Notes under the pieces: generated by a model | The model's input: only the letters and a program-made list of their open reading frames with translations | Told to the model about the DNA's origin: nothing | Databases searched by the model: none | Made by a program: the position numbers and the translations under genes | Shown: positions 20,181 to 32,695 of the stretch, piece by piece | How positions within the stretch are numbered: the stretch's first letter is position 1 | Layout: each line of letters opens with the position of its first letter | NCBI GenBank assembly: GCA_025403435.1 | Contig: CM046348.1 | Coordinates: 12,921,000 to 12,984,999, forward strand | Direction of reading: 5' to 3' | DNA: 64,000 nucleotides | Source: Artocarpus heterophyllus | Lineage: Eukaryota; Streptophyta; Magnoliopsida; Rosales; Moraceae

Positions 20181-21843
20181 CCTTGATTACCAGTGAACTT
20201 CTGTAGCTTGCTCACTCTAGGTCCTGGAAACTGGATACAGCTACCACCATATGGAATTCCTTCCCAACAATTTTCATCCGAAAAAAGGGTCGTCAGAGTA
20301 CATGACGGGAACCTAACTTCTAAAGAAGTTTAATTTCTACTATTTGTCGGTTTAACTTTTATTGTGGAAAATAGTTTTCTTGAAGTGTCACTTTTTTCTT
20401 TTTTCTTTTTGAAGGTGAAGTGTCGCACTTTTGTTTTGAACTCGATTCACATATTTCATTCTTACCAAAGCAATGAACTCATTGATAGCTATATTTTAGA
20501 ACTGGATATTATGAATGTCCATTTGTTACCAAAAGTCAAGTCTTATAAGGCGTGGGATGTTTGAGTTTTAAGGGGTGTTTTGATATGATTATTTAGACTA
20601 TTTTTTTATTATAGATAATATAAATTTTTTATAATAATAAAAAAAATCACTACAATATAAAACTCTTATATGTTACAGTAATAATAAAAAAATTATTATA
20701 ATATAAAACTTTCACGCGTTGTTAGTTCTGTTAACGTTTAATTGCAGGTATAATATGCATTTTTGTTATTATACGGCTCTGGCATTTTTATTATTATATA
20801 ATTTTGGAAAAAAAAAAAAATCTTGAATGATGGATAGATAATTTCAGTACCAGACCAGACACCAGAAAGGACCGATAAAAGATTGTCTCTTCCTTATCAA
20901 TTAGACTATTTCCCGAAGTCATATTTGACCCAATATTTATTATTTTTCTATCGCAGCCTCACGTTATATATATGCCAAGAGGCGTGGACTTTTCCATGGC
21001 AGCTGCCAAGCACGTGTTAACCCTTTTCGATGCAATCTATAGTTTTTTTACAGAGAAAAAAAATTAATATTGAATATTCAAAATTCTTTTTTTAAAAAAT
21101 AAAAGCTATATTTATTTAGTTTTGACCCCACCTTATTAATTCCGTCAAAACTTCTAGATGGCTCCGCTTATAATTATTAACGGATTGCAAATCGAATTTA
21201 ATAATTTGGGCATGGACTCTCTCTTTCCTCCTTCCGTTTATTTTTAGGATTAAAACATTTAATTGGAAAAAAAAATAATGAATAAAAGATTAAGAATCAG
21301 CTTTCTCCTTTATTCCCAATCATTTATAGAAAATGAAATCTACACATTTTGGCTTTCTCTTTTTGTTTTGTTCTTCCAAAATTAAAGGGAAGTTCTTATA
21401 TAACATTTTTTTCCTCAAAAAAATATTTATGTAATTTTGCATTAAACTATTTTAAGTTTGAAAAGATTGATTTATATATCCAATCATGCTTACAAAATTT
21501 TATTTTAGGAAGATCCCGAGATAAGATTCTCCGAAATTGAAATTTGAACAAAATTTGACCAAACGCTAATTGAAAATTAATAAAACAAAAAAGGCGCACA
21601 CCTATGACATAATCATTAATTTATAATATTAGTACTAATCTCATTCAACAGGGAATTAATTACACTAGTCATTGGCCGACTTTATTGACATATGACTAAG
21701 TTATGACTATATATATGTATGTATATATATCTATATATATATATATAATTTCTACATTCAAACATTATTCACAATTTCATCACTTCCCTCTCCCTCCCTC
21801 TCACAAACACAACAAAAGACAAAACCCTAAAATTTCCTCTCCA
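20181..21843. other. Spacer and promoter region of the basic-protein gene
   Basis: 20200-20330 may still belong to the truncated LTR. A degenerate copy of the small MITE family lies at about 20570-20760. From 21700 on lie the presumed promoter and 5' leader of the next gene, including a (TA)n stretch at 21707-21749 and a pyrimidine-rich leader (about 21780-21843). Confidence 0.4.
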
Positions 21844-22269
21844 ATGGAGCTGCTTCCGAAACCCTTGCACCGCAATCTAAACCGGTACTGGCGGCGGAGA
21901 GGATATCAAAGGATTGACGGAGGCCGGAAGAAGATTCACGTGACGAAGTTCCACGGAGGCCCACCGCCTTCTCGGAAGTGGAGGATCCGAGCTTCCCGGC
22001 GGCTTCAGATAATCGGAATAAGTATTTCGCGGTCGCCGGTGAAGCTTTGGACTAAGTTGAAACATGCTTATATCAACATGATGCTCGGCTTGGCTGGTAA
22101 CGTGGGATACTTGAATAACAACAATGTTTTCGGAGGCAAAAGAATTCCGAAATCTCGGCAACTTCCCGTCGCTTATTCCGGCAGTGAGTTTGAGGATAAG
22201 TTGATCTTTGAGATTTACAAGGCCCTTCAAATAGTTCCTCCTCATGATCATGAAGTAAAAGCCGTTTAG
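21844..22269 (+). CDS. Small basic plant protein of unknown function
   Basis: One exon encodes 141 residues. The N-terminal half is strongly basic: YWRRRGYQ at 15-22, then a GGRKK patch and RKWRIRASRRL at 44-54. The middle has SPVKLWTKLKHAYINMMLGL (64-83), then an Asn-rich and Gly-rich linker. The C-terminal part holds EFEDKLIFEIYKAL (115-128). I recognise this layout (W-R-rich start, 'SP.K....L.DAYV.MML.LA', and 'YD.K.I.EIYKSL' at the end) as a small family of uncharacterised proteins in dicots. No biochemical role is known to me. A reading frame upstream stays open to 21703, but the ATG at 21844 follows a leader-like stretch and gives the family's usual start, so I chose it. The codons are GC-richer than the flanks. 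(TA)n tracts lie in both the leader and the 3' untranslated region. Confidence 0.85.
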   Translation: MELLPKPLHRNLNRYWRRRGYQRIDGGRKKIHVTKFHGGPPPSRKWRIRASRRLQIIGISISRSPVKLWTKLKHAYINMMLGLAGNVGYLNNNNVFGGKRIPKSRQLPVAYSGSEFEDKLIFEIYKALQIVPPHDHEVKAV

Positions 22270-25200
22270 AGAATATATATATGTACATATACATATATAT
22301 ATATATATATTTATATATGTTTTAATTTGTATACAGCCAGTTCTTTTATTTCTTTTTTTTTTTTTTTTTTGTGGAATGAAGTGTTTTTGTTTCTGAATCC
22401 CATTGGAAAAGATTGGAATAATCAATGATGTATGAAAGAAAAAAAAAACATCTCATCGGAAAAGATTGGGATGGTGTATGAAAAAAACTTTATTGTTTTC
22501 TATGTTTAGTTTTTATTAATTCTATATCTTGTCTATTATATCCGCTCCCTAATTATCTTCTCTTGATTTAGCAATATTTTTCGAAGAAGCCGTGTTTCAT
22601 GCACAATAAAATAAAACAAGTAACATAACTTGTTTAAGAGGAAAGAAATTAGATAAACAAATAAATAATAAAACAAGAAACATAAAGGGTAAAGAATAAA
22701 AAAGATAACATTTAAAGTGTTTGAAAAATGAGTTTCAATTTTACAATTTAAACCGTAATATCTAAGAGTTTATACTTGAACATATTTTTACTTTATATTA
22801 ATATTTCGTAGCATATAAAAGATTTATACAGTCTGCGATTTGAACTTTAGGGTTCAACTTAATTGTGTATTATGTATGAAAAGATTGGTTGGTATTCATT
22901 TTCAACTTGTCCCGAGAACATGAAGTCTGACCGGCGTGACAATACATTAATATTAAGCGTTTTTGGCATTGTTATGAAAACTGGTGAACTCCTTTTCCTA
23001 GTGGGAATAAAAAAAAGCCTATATTTTGGTTAAGATTTTTGCTCCATGACTACCGATTGGCTGTCAAATTTTCTTCATAATCAAGTTAATGAACAAAGCT
23101 TGGCATGGGCCATCAAATAAGTTTTTTAAGCTTATTTTGTTTTCATTTGAACTTTCTAGAATTCACACAGTACTGGCCGGCACTGCCCGTTGCAGCCATA
23201 TTGTGACAGCCAAACTACTCAATAGGATTCGTCTAAAAAAAATCTCAATTGAAGAATTTTCTTTCAAAACGACAAAACTTCAGAACTTCCCCTTGAAGAC
23301 TCCCTTCGGCCCACGTGTGAGCTGAGGCAATATACTTTGACAATTAAGGCCCAATTTCCCTTTTCGGCTGCTTGTGCAAGAAAACTTTTTCAAGTATTCC
23401 TTTCTTATCCGTAAAGCAAAAAATATAAAACAAGATAAAATTGAAAATGAAAATGAAAATGAAAATAAAAATATAAGAAACAATAAATACAATAAAAATA
23501 ATTTTTGTAATATTTTGAAGTTTGAACACTGACAAGACAAGAAGCAAGCTTTGAGGGATCCAAAATTTTTCTGTGGGGAGAAATTATTTAGATGAAATTA
23601 CTAAATTAACAATAGTCAACTCGTAGAACTTTAATTTTGCTTAGTTTTTTTTTTTTGGCTAATCACTTTAATCTTGCTTAGTTGAGTTACTTGGTTAAAA
23701 CTGAGAGTTTAGAATTGAAAATATTACAGCATATAAGAGCTTTTTGCTATAGTATATTTTTTATAGTATGTGAAAGTTTTATACTATTTGAGTTGGAACT
23801 AATAAATAGAAACTGAATTTGATAAACCCCTGTAACTATTCTTTCACACTATTATTATATAACCCCTAAAAAACATTATATACATACTAGATAACACCAA
23901 TATTGGTAAAATTATAGTGAAAAAAAATCTCATTCCTAGATTTATAGCAGGATATTTTCTTCAGTTTAGTTTAATTTTTTTTAATATTGATCAAGTACAT
24001 GTTTTGTGCTTATTTATACATTTTCTATAAGAAGAACATATATTCTATTAAGATTAAAAAAAATCTAAAATTTTATTTTTAGACAAGAAATATAAATGTA
24101 ATTATTTAAAATACCTCAAAGTACATTAATTGGTTGTTCATCTATCAGTTATTGGAAATAGATAAATTTAAAACAAAAAGTAGTTAAAGAAAAAAGCGTA
24201 AAAAATAAAGAGAAAATAAGAAAAAAGGAGTCATTTTGTAGCTTAAAAATAGAAAATAGCAAAAAAGGTAAAGTAAAAATGAACGAAAAACTATTTTTGT
24301 AGTGGTAAATAAGAAAAGAAAAAAACTATAGAGGGATAAATTTGACAAAAAAAAAAAATTGATGGGGAGCTCCGTAGGGTGTGCGTCGACTGATGACCCC
24401 CAAGTAGACCAGTCGCAAACTATAATGGGAAATGTGTTCTCTTTTCTTTCCAATATACATCCCAGCAACTATTGAATTTTCTGGGCTCGTAATGGATGTG
24501 TGAAACACCCAGCTTATTAATTTTCTTTTCAAGTTTTCACAAGAACCATAAAACTATAATTGTAACGCTACTTGTAAGACCATTAATTACTTTGTCAAGC
24601 ATTGTATGTCTATATGTCACCATGCTCATTCTATCTTGTTTAGTATTAGTTGATTCTAATTTTTCATTTAAGAGTAGTATAAAGCTCTCACATGCTACAG
24701 TAAAAGCAAAAAAGCTACAACAATATAAAGCTCTCATATACTATAATGTTTACAGTTTTAACCAATAATTCTAACCATCATGTCAAATACCCTTATGTTT
24801 TCAGGGTAATGTTGACAAGCAGCGAAACATTTGTGAGCTTGAATGACATGGATCCAACCATTTTCTCATCCACCAAAATTATTTACCCAAATATAGATAT
24901 TACAATAATAATTCCCACTTCATTTCAACATCAACAAACTAACAACAACAATATTGTTAATAGGGGAATCAATTTTGTCTCTCTTCTCGTCAAAGTGGTT
25001 GTTATATGGTTACACCACAAGTTCTCATACAAAGGGACTTCACTACTTTATCATAATTTTCATATTTGTTATATCCCTATTTTTCCCCCTTTTTTTTTCT
25101 TCAAAGCCATTGAGGTGGTACCAAAATTAATGGGGCCATAGGGTTGGTTAAAGTTGTGATAAAGAAGCAAACTATATAGAGAAATAAACAATAATTATTA

Positions 25201-25450
25201 TGAACCTTACTTAAAATATAGATTATACATCATAGATCACATTGAAAAGCATTTCCATTAAATTAAAGCACCTTATAATATATAGCGTATATCCGTATCT
25301 ACAAGAAAAAAGAAAAAAAAAAAAAAAGAAGCGGAAAACTTCAAGTGAAAGAAGAACCAGATTGGCACCATAGACATGCTTCCATACCACGCCAAACATC
25401 CCCTTAGCAAACACTACCAACCCCTTTTTGCTCTAACTACTATTCCTAAA
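22270..25450. other. 3' region of the basic-protein gene, then A/T-rich spacer
   Basis: 22270-22500 is the probable 3' untranslated region, with a (TA)n tract at 22274-22318 and a short repeat of a GGAAAAGATTGG word. The rest is spacer. A GAAAAT-type microsatellite lies at about 23445-23473, and copies of a small MITE family lie at about 23725-23800 and 24640-24775. No coding region can be supported in the short open frames. Confidence 0.4.
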
Positions 25451-26045
25451 TTACATATATGCCCCTCTACATTCTCTCTGTTGGCGCGTGGAAGCACGCG
25501 TTCTGTTAGATTTTTATAACTGTTTGGGTTCTATTTTCCATGCTCCTCTTGGAGGGAAACTGATTTCTCTCTACGAAGAATAATCAGGTGCTAACGAAAT
25601 GGTGTAGACGCAGTCGATTCTAGGCAATGAGAATCTTCCACGTCAACATCTTATCAAGGGCTTCGGCTTTGATTAAGAGATACGGCCAAACTCCATGAGT
25701 CTACGCAGCACATGAACACTACCCAACCAGCCCCGCCCAATTTGTAACAAATTTGGTGTCCGTAAAGCTTCGTCTCTTCACTTTCGCGCTCGCTGTCTGA
25801 GATTTTTTGCAGAGCAGATTCAGCTTCAAAGGACGCCATTAACAGTCTGTGAGTTTTTTTCTCCAATAATCTTTGCTTAATCAATCTGGATTTTCCTTGT
25901 TTGATGCTTTGAACTATGTTCATCTATCGTCAAATGTCCTTGAATTTTTTTTTGTCAATCGGAAGTTTTCTTGATACGTCGATCTTGTATTTGATTGCTC
26001 AAAATCTTGCTTTTGTTTGATTTCGGTTAAGGATTTTGATCGAAA
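25451..26045 (+). promoter_or_regulatory. Promoter and 5' leader region of the CCCH zinc-finger gene
   Basis: GC content rises from about 25480. The segment 25740-26045 is pyrimidine-rich and leads into the ATG at 26046. I see no certain TATA box, so the transcription start is not defined. An exact short inverted repeat, GCGTG..CACGC, lies near 25485-25500. An intron in the leader is possible but cannot be shown. Confidence 0.4.
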
Positions 26046-27273
26046 ATGGAGAAAAATGCGTTCTCTCCTCCATCGGAGACCAACAACGCTTCTCCGAACT
26101 CACCACCGCCTCTGGCGGCGATGGCGCAAGGCAGTACTCGCGAGAACTTCTCTGAGAACTCGCCGGAAACCAGAGACTTCGGCGCCGAGTTCTTCTCAAT
26201 GTACCGTTCCATTTACCCGCCGAAGTCGTCGCCTCTCCCGAGCTCGCTCTCGCTCACGCCATCGACACGTTCCTCATCCGTCTGCGGCGGCGGAGGCGGC
26301 GACGACTACGAAGACGAGAGAGCAACTGAGCACCGCCTCATCCAGGCTCGCCTCATTCTGGAGCACCAGCAGCTGAACGACCACTACGATCTCTGCCAAA
26401 CGCACCTCCATAACCTTAACAAGGAGAACGATCTCCTCCGCCGCGAGAATGCCGAGCTCGAATCCATCAACAGCGAGCTCCTCAAGATCCTCTCCTCTCC
26501 GGCCGCCTTCCAAGGCTTCATCCTCTCCTCCGGCTCTGATCCAAACCAGTCGCTTCTCGATTCCTTCCGCCGCCTCGACGTCGGTGGTGTTCTCGCTTCC
26601 AATCAAGGATGCGGCGTTGATGACGTCTCCGACATCAGTCCGACGAGCGTGATGGAGACTAACCGATTCGAGCGGCCGAGCGTGGAGAGAGTCTCGCTTC
26701 CAAAGAGCATCTCCGTTCGATCCACTGGTTATCAGAAGGCCATCAACCATTCGCCTGTAGGGAATTCGAGTCGAGAAGGTCCGAGTCGCTCATCCAATCG
26801 TCCACGATCTGTACCGAATCAAATCAGCTCATCAACGGTGAGTCTCTCTCCGACCTCTCATTACACGTGAACATTGTTTTTTTTTTTTTTGTTTTCATTT
26901 TTCATTTTTCATTATTTGATTTTGGATATGATAATGTGGAACGCGGTTGCAGCAAAGGGTGTATGTTCCTGGTGTGGGAGAGAAAGAGGAGGAATCTGGT
27001 GGTTTGGAGTTGGAGGTTTTCAACCAAGGGATGTTCAAGACGGAGCTCTGCAACAAATGGCAACAGACCGGGGCGTGTCCGTACGGTGAGCATTGCCAAT
27101 TCGCTCACGGCATAACGGAGCTCCGGCCAGTGATAAGGCACCCGCGCTACAAGACGGAGATTTGCAGGATGGTCCTTGCCGGAGACCGGTGCCCATACGG
27201 CCACAGGTGCCATTTCCGCCACTCCCTCACTGAGCAGGAGAGGTTGTTGCTTCCACATTGCATGGTTGATTGA
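26046..27273 (+). CDS. Tandem CCCH zinc-finger protein, C3H14/C3H15-like
   Basis: There are two exons, 26046-26837 and 26953-27273, joined in phase 0 across a 115-bp GT-AG intron (CAACG|GTGAGT ... TTGCAG|CAAAGG), giving 370 residues. Residues 1-90 are Ser/Pro-rich. Residues about 94-150 form a leucine-rich coiled coil ([20 protein letters not shown]). Residues 216-229 carry the block [14 protein letters not shown] that I know from Arabidopsis C3H14 and C3H15 (CDM1). The C-terminus has two TTP-type fingers, C-X8-C-X5-C-X3-H: C297, C306, C312, H316 and C335, C344, C350, H354. Each is preceded by a (Y/F)KTE(L/I) lead-in. Proteins of this type bind AU-rich mRNA and promote its decay. The plant members act in anther development and secondary-wall control; that role is inherited from the family, not shown here. 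Shadow frames on both strands are artefacts of the GC-rich first exon. Confidence 0.93.
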
Positions 27274-28289
27274 TGAATTATGGATATATTGATCAAATTC
27301 AATTAGGCAAGGAAATGATATCTGCAGAAAACTGGACATAATGGGATTCAATTGAATAATTTTGTGTTGAATGATAATATGTATATAGAAAAGAAAATGT
27401 CTGTTCATTTGTGCTTAAATTCAAGTACAGTAATTACCATGAAAGCCATGGATTATATGGCAATAAGTTGACGAGGGAATCATAAAATTTGATCATCTTC
27501 TGAGGATATATCTTAGCGGTGAGAATTTTTTAAGGGAATTGCAAAATGTTAAGGAAAGATGGAGACCAGGACAAGTTTTTTTTTTTTTTTTTCTTTTGAT
27601 TTGGGGGCCATATGCTATTGTCTATTCAATTGGTTCTTAGACAAATATTGATCAATGATATACTTTCACATTTGAATGAAGGCCACTTTGATTGTACTTT
27701 CGTCCCATGTAGTTCTCCAGTCTTGCCTATTTACGTGTCATATTCAAGTACGCTAGATGTCTAATTTACTCAAAGGTAAAAGAATTTTTTCTGTAGGCTT
27801 ATTCGCTGTCAACAGGATTTGGTGAAATTAATGCATCCAAACAGTTTTGGTAAACTTAATTAAGTATTTATTATATTTTTTGGGAAGTTATGATTAGGAT
27901 AATGTACCAACTAGTAATTGATATGGACTGCTCGAAAGTACGACTATTATTATTTTTTCTTTTTTTGAGAGGGACGACTATTATAACTGTAAATATGACA
28001 ATTTTTAATTTTATCATGTTTCTTGTAAATAATATATATATATATATATATATATTTTGCATTTTAGGCGTTCAAGAGTAAATACTATTAGATATACATG
28101 TTACAGTCGTGTGGAAGATATTTTTTTCATTTTTGTTTCTATGTGTAACAAATTTGTTTGGTTACTCATTGTGTAGTCTCATAGAGCACGCATCTTGTTC
28201 GGGAGGCAATGTTAAATGAGTACACTACAACTAAACCCAAGAAACAAGTTTTTTTTTTCTTTTTTCTTTTTTGTTGTAAAGATTAATAT
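27274..28289. other. 3' region of the CCCH gene and A/T-rich spacer
   Basis: The first 150-200 bp after the stop are probably the 3' untranslated region. A (TA)n tract lies at about 28031-28052. I see no further gene. Confidence 0.4.
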
Positions 28290-30292
28290 TGTCATGCCCC
28301 GAAATTTGAGAGGTGATGTACAGACTAATTAATTTAATTAATTTAATTTTTGTTAAAAATTACCAATTTAAGGAATTAGTTAATTATTAAAAAATGTGAT
28401 AGATTTAAAACTTTTTAAACAAATATTTGAAATGACAAAGCAGGTAAGATAAAGCAAAATGAAATAAAATAATAAAGAGGGAGAGAAATACGTGTTAGGT
28501 TCCACCGAGCCCACAACTTGTGCACACACATGGTATCGATAATAAATAAAATTACAATCACAGTCCAATATAAGAAAAAAAAATTAAGATATTACATGCC
28601 TTGATTAAATAATACAAATAACCAACTCAAAATCTTTTACTGCTCGTAAGTTTGGTCGGTGGACTCTCGGTCGATCCTAAGCTGTATTCCACCTAGGGGA
28701 AAAGGTTTTAAAAAAAACAGGTAAAAGGTGAGTGAAAGGCTCAATAGGACTAGGTTTTAAAAACATTTAAATTTGAATATAAAATTTAACATTTAGGAAA
28801 ATATTTAGAGAACAAAATTAAATAAATAAATTCAATTAAATTATTCTTACCAAAACTGTTCATTGTTCGTCCAGAAAGGATGTTATTATATTTTCTTGGG
28901 TAAACCATAAATATCACCACCATAGTGGCCCAGCTGGGTTTTGGAACCTGCCCCCAAGGTCACACCCTATACGACCCGATCTCTGAGTATGGCATGATGC
29001 CCATATTTGTCTTTCTATCATTATTTAAATCTCATTTTACCAAGTGTAATCATTTACATTCATTATGTGGCTCATTATGACTATATCGTCATTCAACTGT
29101 TTATGAAAACATTGATAAAGATCTTTTTCAATCATTCATTGAAAACATTTTGAAAGAATACTTTTTAAGGCTAAAACCATTTAAAAACATGGTTACCAAA
29201 GAAAGAGATAGAAGTCCTACATCAATATCCGGCACTGTAACTCAGCACCACAGTCCCGATCTGTTATGCGTTAGCTCCATGAAACCACGAACAACCTTAA
29301 ATGTAAACTAAATTCATCAATATCTAGCTTAAGATATTCTACACTACTAAGCTATCTCATGGTGTCTTAGTGTGCCATTTATATTTGTAAAATCATACTA
29401 TAAAGTTATAATCTCAATCTGGGTTTAAAATAGTGAAGACGAGTTAAAAACGGTCATTTTTCATGGAGTCCAGTTGGCCTGTCGAACTCCACAGTTCGGT
29501 CTACCGGTTGTTTAACACTGGCCTGCTAAACTTTTCCAGGTTCAACCTTCTGATCATATGAATCCGACATGCCAAACTCATGAGTCCGGCCTGCCAAACT
29601 GAGGAAAATTTGAAAATTTCTAGATCGAGCCTCGGCCTTCCCAAGCTCAAATCTAAATTTCCAACTTGTTTTCTTAGTTTCCAGGCATACAAAACTTTCA
29701 TAAATGATAGAAAAATATAATATAACACTTTTAAACATATTTAAACAAGATTTATATAGAAAATTTTAAAGAAATCTAAAAATGAGAAAAAAGGAAAAAA
29801 CTTGGTTTAATTTGTTTTTCTTTAAATCAAGCCTAGATTCTAGATGATTTGGGTTCCACTAACTTAGATTCAAGGTTTCCTAAGTTCATAAAACTTGGAT
29901 TATAACATTTTAAAGAAATTGAAAGTTTGGAGAAAAAGTTTAAAATTTGAAAAAAAGTTAAACTAACTTTGAATACGAGCTTGAAATCGAGTTTGTGATT
30001 GTTCCAACGCGTTCCTGAACTTCCAATCTAGCTGATGATCGAAGACTTGAGCTCAATTTGAATAAAAAACGAGGGAGAGAAGAGAGAAAGAGAGAGGGAG
30101 ACGAGAGAGAGAGCATGAGAGTGAGGGAGAAAGGGAAAGAGAGAGGAGATAAATAGAGGAGATAAATAATTTGAAGTAATATTAATTTTGGAAATATCAC
30201 AAAATGGTTAAATTAAGTTTCAAATTACATTATGGCACACTAATTCACCATGTTATATACTAATCATACTGAATTAATTTTGGGGTATTACA
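28290..30292 (-). mobile_element. Solo LTR, Gypsy-like, minus orientation
   Basis: On the plus strand the block runs from TGTCATGCCCCG to GGGGTATTACA. On the minus strand it therefore starts TGTAATACCCC and ends CATGACA, the TG...CA form of LTRs. It is 2003 bp. The flanking 5-mers are AATAT (28285-28289) and AATAC (30293-30297), a target duplication with one difference. There is no internal domain next to it, so it is a solo LTR. Related pieces in this window are 19750-20180 and the LTR split by the LINE (33087-38579). I call it Gypsy-like from the CCCCG-type ends. Without coding sequence this remains an inference. Confidence 0.75.
29461..29605. repeat. TTCGG/TGCC word cluster in the solo LTR
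   Basis: Degenerate copies of CAGTTCGGC(A/C)TGCC-like words occur here in both orientations (CAGTTCGGTCTACC, GGCCTGTCGAAC, TCCGACATGCCAAAC, TCCGGCCTGCCAAAC). They resemble the cluster at 7217-7300 in an LTR of a different family. Confidence 0.6.
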
Positions 30293-31714
30293 AATACTTA
30301 TGGACTAGAATGGTTTTTAGAAAAACTTATGGTTTTTTTATATTTTTTAAAACAATTTTCATTAATGTAACTTTTCTTAAGAATTACAAAAATCATATTA
30401 GTCAATTCATTTGGAGCCTAAAATAGTTTTATTTAATTTATTTGTTGCCCTAAGTACTAATAAAATATGGGTCATATGTGTCAAATGAAGAAAAGAACTC
30501 AGGAATTAAAAGGTACGTGTGTCATATGTGGCAAACTAACCAACTTAAAGGATGTTTATCAAACCATAAAAGAATGTAATAGAAAAAGTAATAAGATTGA
30601 AGAGTAAAGTAAAATTATAATAAATAAAAATAGGGATCATCTATTCCATTTTTAGTGTTTACTTATCTATTTACTTACTTAGGAATGAGGATCTTATTTA
30701 ATGTAATTGCTAAAATATTTTTTTTACATAACTAATAGCTATTAAATAATAACATTTGAAATTAACACCTAAGTAAATATGACATTAATTCTCTTTAATA
30801 AGGTATAAGATGATTGGTATTCCCTTGTTTCATTTCCTATATTGTATAGGGCCGATAAAAAACTCTTATTACTGATTTTATAAGTGAATACATTAATTTA
30901 GAAAGGAAAAAAGAATCCCTCCTACTTTTCCTTCCTTTTGATACAAAGTAAACATGCCCTCATAGTGTTCGTTAAAAAAAAAATCGGTCATGTTCGATCA
31001 TAAATGGTAATTGAAATAATAATAATAATTACACATTTTAATTCATATATGTATTTTGAAACCAATTTCTTAAAATGCTTATTTGATCAAATTCCATGGA
31101 TGAGACAACTCCCTTGATAAGTCGCTTATCGAAATTTCATCACTCATTATATCCATAGCACATACACACATTTTGAAACTTTTACTTGGAACTATGTAAA
31201 TCAAAATGGAAAAGGTGTATAATCTCATGAGTCGAGAACTTTTAGTTCATTTAAGTCAAATTAACAATTTACAATTAGAATACTCGTTTAATAATCCATG
31301 CACTAATTATAAGGGACAAGCTTCTAATTTATCGGAATAAGAATATGCAGGTGAAAAATAATTTTCAACCGTTGGTTTGTGAGAGCTTTACACAATAGTG
31401 ATTTTAATAATGTTACTGTAGCATGTGGGAGCTTTACACTATTCATAACTGAAAAAGTCATTCGAATCACAACCTGCCAAACACACCATAAAGTTTGAGA
31501 TTGAAAATTACGTAAATGATATAATATAGAATACTTCGCTTAATTGGGCCAAAAAAAAAAAAAACTCATAATTTGTGTCAATTTTAAGTCAACAACAATG
31601 TACATTTACTTATAAAATCCTTATTTGTAGGTCTAAGATGAAGACAACTATAAAAGATTTAATCTTGACCGTCGTTTTAGAACTAATCAATCAGATACAT
31701 ATATATCTGGCTAA

Positions 31715-32009
31715 ATTCATTAATATTTAATGGATTTAGTAATTAAATGGTTAAAAGAAGATAAGTTTTATAGTTCAGGGATGTAAATTGTTATAGTTTA
31801 AGGTTTAAAGGTCAAAATTAGACAAGCTGCATAGTTTAAGAGGGCAAAAGTGACACTATCAGCTCAAGTCTATTAATATTTAAGGTTTTTGTTAATGGAA
31901 GGGTCAAAAAGAGACAAGTTGAATAGTTTAAAGATGTGATTTGCTATGTTTTAAAGTTTAGAAACGAAAATGAGATAAGTTGCATAATTTAAGGCCCAAA
32001 AATAAAATT
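31715..32009. repeat. Tandem duplication, period about 155 bp
   Basis: Two diverged copies follow each other. Each has TTAATATTTAA, then a GTTAATGG or GTAATTAAATGG block, a TATAGTT(C/T)A(G/A)(G/A)GATGT word, GTTTAA(A/G)G, and GA(C/T)AAG(C/T)TGCATA(G/A)TTTAAG. The copies are about 31715-31853 and 31869-32009. Confidence 0.65.
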
Positions 32010-32579
32010 AACCCTTTATATATTTAGTCAACCTATTTATTAGCAATGAAAAATCGACATTTAAAATAACATCATAAATAGTTGTCTGCCATGATTGGCT
32101 CCCAGTAACAGTTGTTCTTATATGTTTTTAAGGTAAAATCTCATTTCAAATCAAACAGGATACACCCTTAGTTTTTAATCGCAAATGACCATCAATTATA
32201 AAAAAATTGGACCCCGGACGTTGATATATTCACTGAAATGAAAGCGGATCAAGCACGAGGAAGAACTTGAGAATTTTAATATGTTTCATATTGATCACTT
32301 GAAAAAATAAATCTTGTTGTCTCACGAAGTTTGTCCCCACTAGACAAATTTTCACTATTATAATTAATTTATATTTACCAAAATTGGCGAGAAAAGTTAT
32401 GAGGATACTTTTTATCATCTAATTAAAATGTTACCCTAAACATGCTATGTTTTGGTGCGTTTCTGCCAATATGCTATATAAGTTAATTAGCTTGAATATT
32501 AACATTAAAATGACCATGCTTGGGCAATGAAGATACCAGAAAATTGATTTACAGATATATTTCTTTCTGAAACTTCATA

Positions 32580-32695
32580 TTACTTGTGGTAAGAGACTTA
32601 GCCTAATAATAATTTCATGCTCACCACAAATATTAAAGTTCCAAGTTTGAATTTCCCCAATCTTAATTTAATTTCCTTTTTTTTTAAAAGTCAAT
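32580..32695 (+). mobile_element. Possible degenerate SINE
   Basis: A box-A-like AGAGACTTAGCCTAATAA and a box-B-like AGTTTGAATTTCCCC are spaced about 50 bp apart, which suggests a tRNA-derived element. I see no clear poly(A) tail or target duplication, so this is a weak call. Confidence 0.3.

Noticed and set aside
21877..22425. 182-codon minus-strand frame over the basic-protein gene
   Set aside because: It is the antisense of a conserved coding exon and runs into TA repeats. No family resemblance.
26017..26870. Several other frames over CCCH exon 1, and frame extension past 26837
   Set aside because: The zinc fingers lie in a separate downstream frame that joins only if the GTGAGT donor at 26838 is used. 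The extension is intron.
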